Assembly (NCBI GenBank): GCA_017397695.1
Contig: JAFQIF010000178.1
Location: 1 to 6,938, forward strand
Origin: Clostridia bacterium
GTDB taxonomy: Bacteria; Bacillota_A; Clostridia; Christensenellales; Aristaeellaceae
Direction of reading: 5' to 3'
Length of the DNA stretch: 6,938 bases
Shown here: in pieces, positions 4,458 through 6,938 of the stretch
Layout of the letters: every line of letters begins with the position of its first letter
Position numbering within the stretch: position 1 is the first letter of the stretch
Notes under the pieces: generated by a model
Databases searched by the model: none
What the model was told of the DNA's origin: nothing
The model's input: only the letters and a program-made list of their open reading frames with translations
Made by a program: the position numbers and the translations under genes

Positions 4458-6770
4458 TTGGCGCGAATAAAAAACACACTGAAAAAAAAGCTGTACCGCG
4501 ACATGAGCCGCGCCGCGATGCAGTTTCTCTCGATCATCGTGCTGTGCATGATCGGCTCGTTCGCCTTTTCCGCGCTGGACGGCACGGCGCGCATGATGTC
4601 CACCACGGTGGACGTCTACTTTGAGGAAAACAATCTCGCAGACTTCTGGGTCACGCTGCCCGACGCGGACAAAGCCGCGCTCGGCAGGCTCGCCTCGCTC
4701 GAGGGTGTGGATGACTTGTGCGCCCGCGCAACCCGCGATCTGGAATCGACGCTGGGCGATGACGTGACCGTCTGTGTCACAGCCTACGACGGCGAAATGG
4801 ACATCAATCTGCCGCTGGTGCGCGAGGGCGCGCTGCTCGATCCTGCCGACAGGCGCGGCTGCCTGATTGAGGAGCGTTTCGCGCAGACGCATCATCTCGG
4901 CATGGGCGACCGCGTCACAGTCAAACTTGGCGGTGCAGAGTACACGTTCGTCATCCGCGGCATCGTCGTCAGCCCGGAGTACATCGTCGTCTCCAACGGC
5001 GTGGCCGCCGATCCTTCAACCTACGGTTACATCCTCATCAATGCCTGCGCGATGCCCGAACTGCCGCTGACGCAGGTCGTGATCACGCTGGAAGACGGCG
5101 CAGATGAAAGCGTCGTTCAGCGCGCCATCCAGCAGCTGTTGCCGGATGCGCTTGTGGTCGACCGCGGCGCGCACAACTCCACCGCCCGCGCCACGGGCGA
5201 CGCGAAGATGTTTGAAAACATGACCTACATCTTCCCCGTGCTCGCCTACGCCGTTGCCGGCCTGATCGTCATGACGACGCTCTCGCGCATGATCGACAAC
5301 CAGCGCATGCAGATGGGCACGCTCAAGGCGCTGGGCTTCTCCGCGCGCAGAATCCGCAATCATTATCTTTCCTATGCGATTCTCCCTTCCCTGCTGGGCG
5401 CCGTGCTGGGCACGATCATCGCCCACCACACACTGCCCTACATGCTCTGGGACGCGCTGCTGGGGCAGAGCGAAATGCCCTATCAGCTCGAACCGCCGAT
5501 CTCCGCGCCCGCCTGGGGCATGGTATTGCTGACGGTTGCCATGAGTGTGGGCATCTGCTTTTTCACCTATCGCCGCGCGGCCAAAGAGACAACCGCCGCG
5601 CTGCTTCGGCCCAAGCCGCCCAAGGACGGCAAGCGCATCCTCTTTGAGCGCATCACCTTCATCTGGTCGCGCCTGTCCTTCAATGCGAAGATGATCATCC
5701 GCAACCTGATGCGCAACAAGCTGCGCACATTCATGTCGCTGGTCGGCCTTCTGTGCTGCACGATGCTGATCATCACATCGCTGGGCCTGCAGGATTCGGT
5801 CATGAGCCTGACCGAAAACTACTACTACGGAACCATGCGCTACGACCTGTATGCCAGCCTCGCGGGCGACGTCGGCACGGCAGAGAGCTACGAGCGCCGC
5901 ATTGACGCCGACGTGGTGGAATGCGTGATGGATACCTCCGTATCCCTGCGCGCCGCCGCCGGCTCGCGCACCACGCGCCTGAGCATCCTCGGCGATGCGC
6001 AAACCATGCAGCATTTGGGCGAGGATCACGCGCTCATCCCGCTTGAAAACGGCCGCCTCGCCGTCACCTACAAGCTCTCCCAAACGCTGAACCTTTCTCC
6101 GGGTGACGAGGTCACCCTCTATCTGCCCGGCGACGATGAGCCGGTGCACCTCGTTATCGGCCAGATCGTGGAGAACAACGTCTCCCAGGGCGTATACATG
6201 AACCGCTCGACCTGGGAATCGCTGCGCAAAGGCGAATTCCGGCCGACAGCCATCCAGATCGCAGGTCCGGGCGAGCGCTGCATGGCGCAGCTCGACAGCC
6301 TGGACGAGGTTGACCAGATCCACGATCCGCACACGCAGGTGACAGAGATGCTCAAGATGCTCGACACGCTCTCCGCCGTCTTCGCGATCCTCACGCTCAT
6401 CGCGCTGGCGCTGGCATTCGTCATCTGCTACAACATGGGCCTGATGAACTTCGTGGAGCGTATCCGCGAATACGCCACGCTCAAGGTGCTGGGCTATCAT
6501 CAAAAGGAGATCCGCTCCCTGATCCTGCGCGAGAACACGATCATCTCCCTGCTCGGCGTGCTCGCAGGCGTCGGCCCGGGCTATCTGCTCACCGACGTCG
6601 TCATGCATGCCTGTGAGCCGGAGACCGGCTTCTATCCCGGCGTGCCGACGGTCAAGTCTGTGATCATCGCCTGCGTCGTTACCTATTGCTTCTCCCAGCT
6701 GATCCAGCGCCTGCTCACCCGCAAGGTGCGCACCATCGATATGGTCGAGGCGCTCAAGTCCGTGGAGTGA
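4458..6770 (+). CDS. ABC transporter permease with two FtsX/MacB-type domains
   Basis: This 770-residue integral membrane protein pairs with the upstream ATPase. Hydrophobic segments lie at about 20-42, 256-276, 303-323, 353-371, 424-444, 635-658, 693-712 and 733-753. That gives two repeats of one helix, a large extracytoplasmic domain (about 43-255 and 445-634) and three helices. Both repeats carry the FtsX signature after their second helix: MGTLKALGFSARRIRNHYLS (286-305) and EYATLKVLGYHQKEIR (671-686). This double-FtsX form is common in Bacillota transporters that export peptides, lipids or antimicrobials, or transmit mechanical work across the membrane. It lacks the single large loop and 10-helix plan of BceB. 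The TTG start is chosen for the ribosome binding site just upstream; the next residues (KNTLKKKLYRDM) are a typical basic cytoplasmic leader. The stop at 6768-6770 adjoins the right repeat. Substrate unknown. Confidence 0.92.
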   Translation: MARIKNTLKKKLYRDMSRAAMQFLSIIVLCMIGSFAFSALDGTARMMSTTVDVYFEENNLADFWVTLPDADKAALGRLASLEGVDDLCARATRDLESTLGDDVTVCVTAYDGEMDINLPLVREGALLDPADRRGCLIEERFAQTHHLGMGDRVTVKLGGAEYTFVIRGIVVSPEYIVVSNGVAADPSTYGYILINACAMPELPLTQVVITLEDGADESVVQRAIQQLLPDALVVDRGAHNSTARATGDAKMFENMTYIFPVLAYAVAGLIVMTTLSRMIDNQRMQMGTLKALGFSARRIRNHYLSYAILPSLLGAVLGTIIAHHTLPYMLWDALLGQSEMPYQLEPPISAPAWGMVLLTVAMSVGICFFTYRRAAKETTAALLRPKPPKDGKRILFERITFIWSRLSFNAKMIIRNLMRNKLRTFMSLVGLLCCTMLIITSLGLQDSVMSLTENYYYGTMRYDLYASLAGDVGTAESYERRIDADVVECVMDTSVSLRAAAGSRTTRLSILGDAQTMQHLGEDHALIPLENGRLAVTYKLSQTLNLSPGDEVTLYLPGDDEPVHLVIGQIVENNVSQGVYMNRSTWESLRKGEFRPTAIQIAGPGERCMAQLDSLDEVDQIHDPHTQVTEMLKMLDTLSAVFAILTLIALALAFVICYNMGLMNFVERIREYATLKVLGYHQKEIRSLILRENTIISLLGVLAGVGPGYLLTDVVMHACEPETGFYPGVPTVKSVIIACVVTYCFSQLIQRLLTRKVRTIDMVEALKSVE

Positions 6771-6786
6771 CGTTCGGGAATGCTGT

Positions 6787-6869
6787 CCGGGAAACTCGCA
6801 TAGTTGCGGCATTCCCGGAAAACTCGCATAGTCGCGGCATTCCCGGAAAACTCGCATAGTCGCGGCATT
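6787..6869. repeat. Three 28-bp tandem units in right repeat
   Basis: This mirrors 70-152. The unit nearest the permease gene (6787-6813) is the diverged one, followed by two identical units (6814-6841 and 6842-6869). The diverged unit here keeps c at 6797 where the left copy changed, so it is slightly closer to the consensus. Confidence 0.9.
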
Positions 6870-6910
6870 CTGCCACTCCTTGCGATTTTCCACGCTCCGC
6901 CTTGCTTATT

Positions 6911-6925
6911 GCGTCCACTGGACGC
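6911..6925. other. Palindrome in right repeat
   Basis: gcgtccactggacgc is the same 7-nt-arm palindrome as at 14-28, near the outer edge of the right repeat, with no T run on either side. Confidence 0.75.
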
Positions 6926-6938
6926 GCTCGGCTCCGGT

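Larger units (their letters stand above)
6782..6938. repeat. Right copy of long terminal inverted repeat
   Basis: This is the reverse complement of 1-157 with one mismatch. It begins 11 nt after the permease stop codon, with the 28-bp units nearest the gene and the palindrome-bearing unique part outermost, mirroring the arrangement after lacM. Weak homology to the left copy continues inward as far as the permease stop codon. No terminator-like T run is visible within it, although it is the only sequence after the ABC operon. Confidence 0.93.

Noticed and set aside
5016..6893. 625-codon open frame on the minus strand opposite the permease, starting in the right repeat
   Set aside because: It is antisense to the conserved double-FtsX permease; its N-terminus is just translated repeat units and the rest resembles no family.

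Overview
The window reads as a piece of a high-GC (roughly 60% by eye) member of the Bacillota, most likely a gut-type Clostridia lineage. The evidence is strong AGGAGG-type ribosome binding sites, textbook sigma-A promoters, a two-subunit LacL/LacM beta-galactosidase, and a Firmicutes-style MacB/FtsX ABC pair. Genus and species cannot be read from the sequence.

Layout. Bases 1-157 and 6782-6938 are near-identical inverted copies (156 of 157 positions) of one composite repeat, so the window is symmetric at its ends. Inside lie two divergent blocks. The leftward block (minus strand) holds a broken chromate-transporter (chrA-type) remnant at 3081-3417, then lacL (1104-2981) and lacM (173-1120), which overlap by 17 nt. 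The rightward block (plus strand) holds an ABC ATPase (3596-4300) and, after a 157-nt structured gap, a 770-residue double-FtsX permease (4458-6770). The space between the blocks (3418-3595) carries back-to-back promoters. One is a consensus TTGACA-17-TATAAT promoter for the ABC genes, whose -10 end and predicted start site are covered by a 38-bp operator-like inverted repeat.

How the genes work together. LacL supplies the catalytic TIM barrel and LacM the C-terminal beta-sandwich of a cytoplasmic beta-galactosidase that hydrolyses lactose or other beta-galactosides; no sugar transporter or lac regulator gene is present here. The ATPase and permease should form an exporter or mechanotransmission-type ABC complex of unknown substrate. 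The two blocks have no evident functional link.

Most worth following up: the terminal repeats, each placed directly after the last stop codon of an outward-facing gene block in the same orientation relative to transcription; the double-half-site inverted repeat over the ABC promoter; and the two hairpins between the ATPase and permease genes. I found no CRISPR array, tRNA, rRNA, recombinase, transposase or recognisable defence system. Every gap over 100 bases is accounted for in the features.
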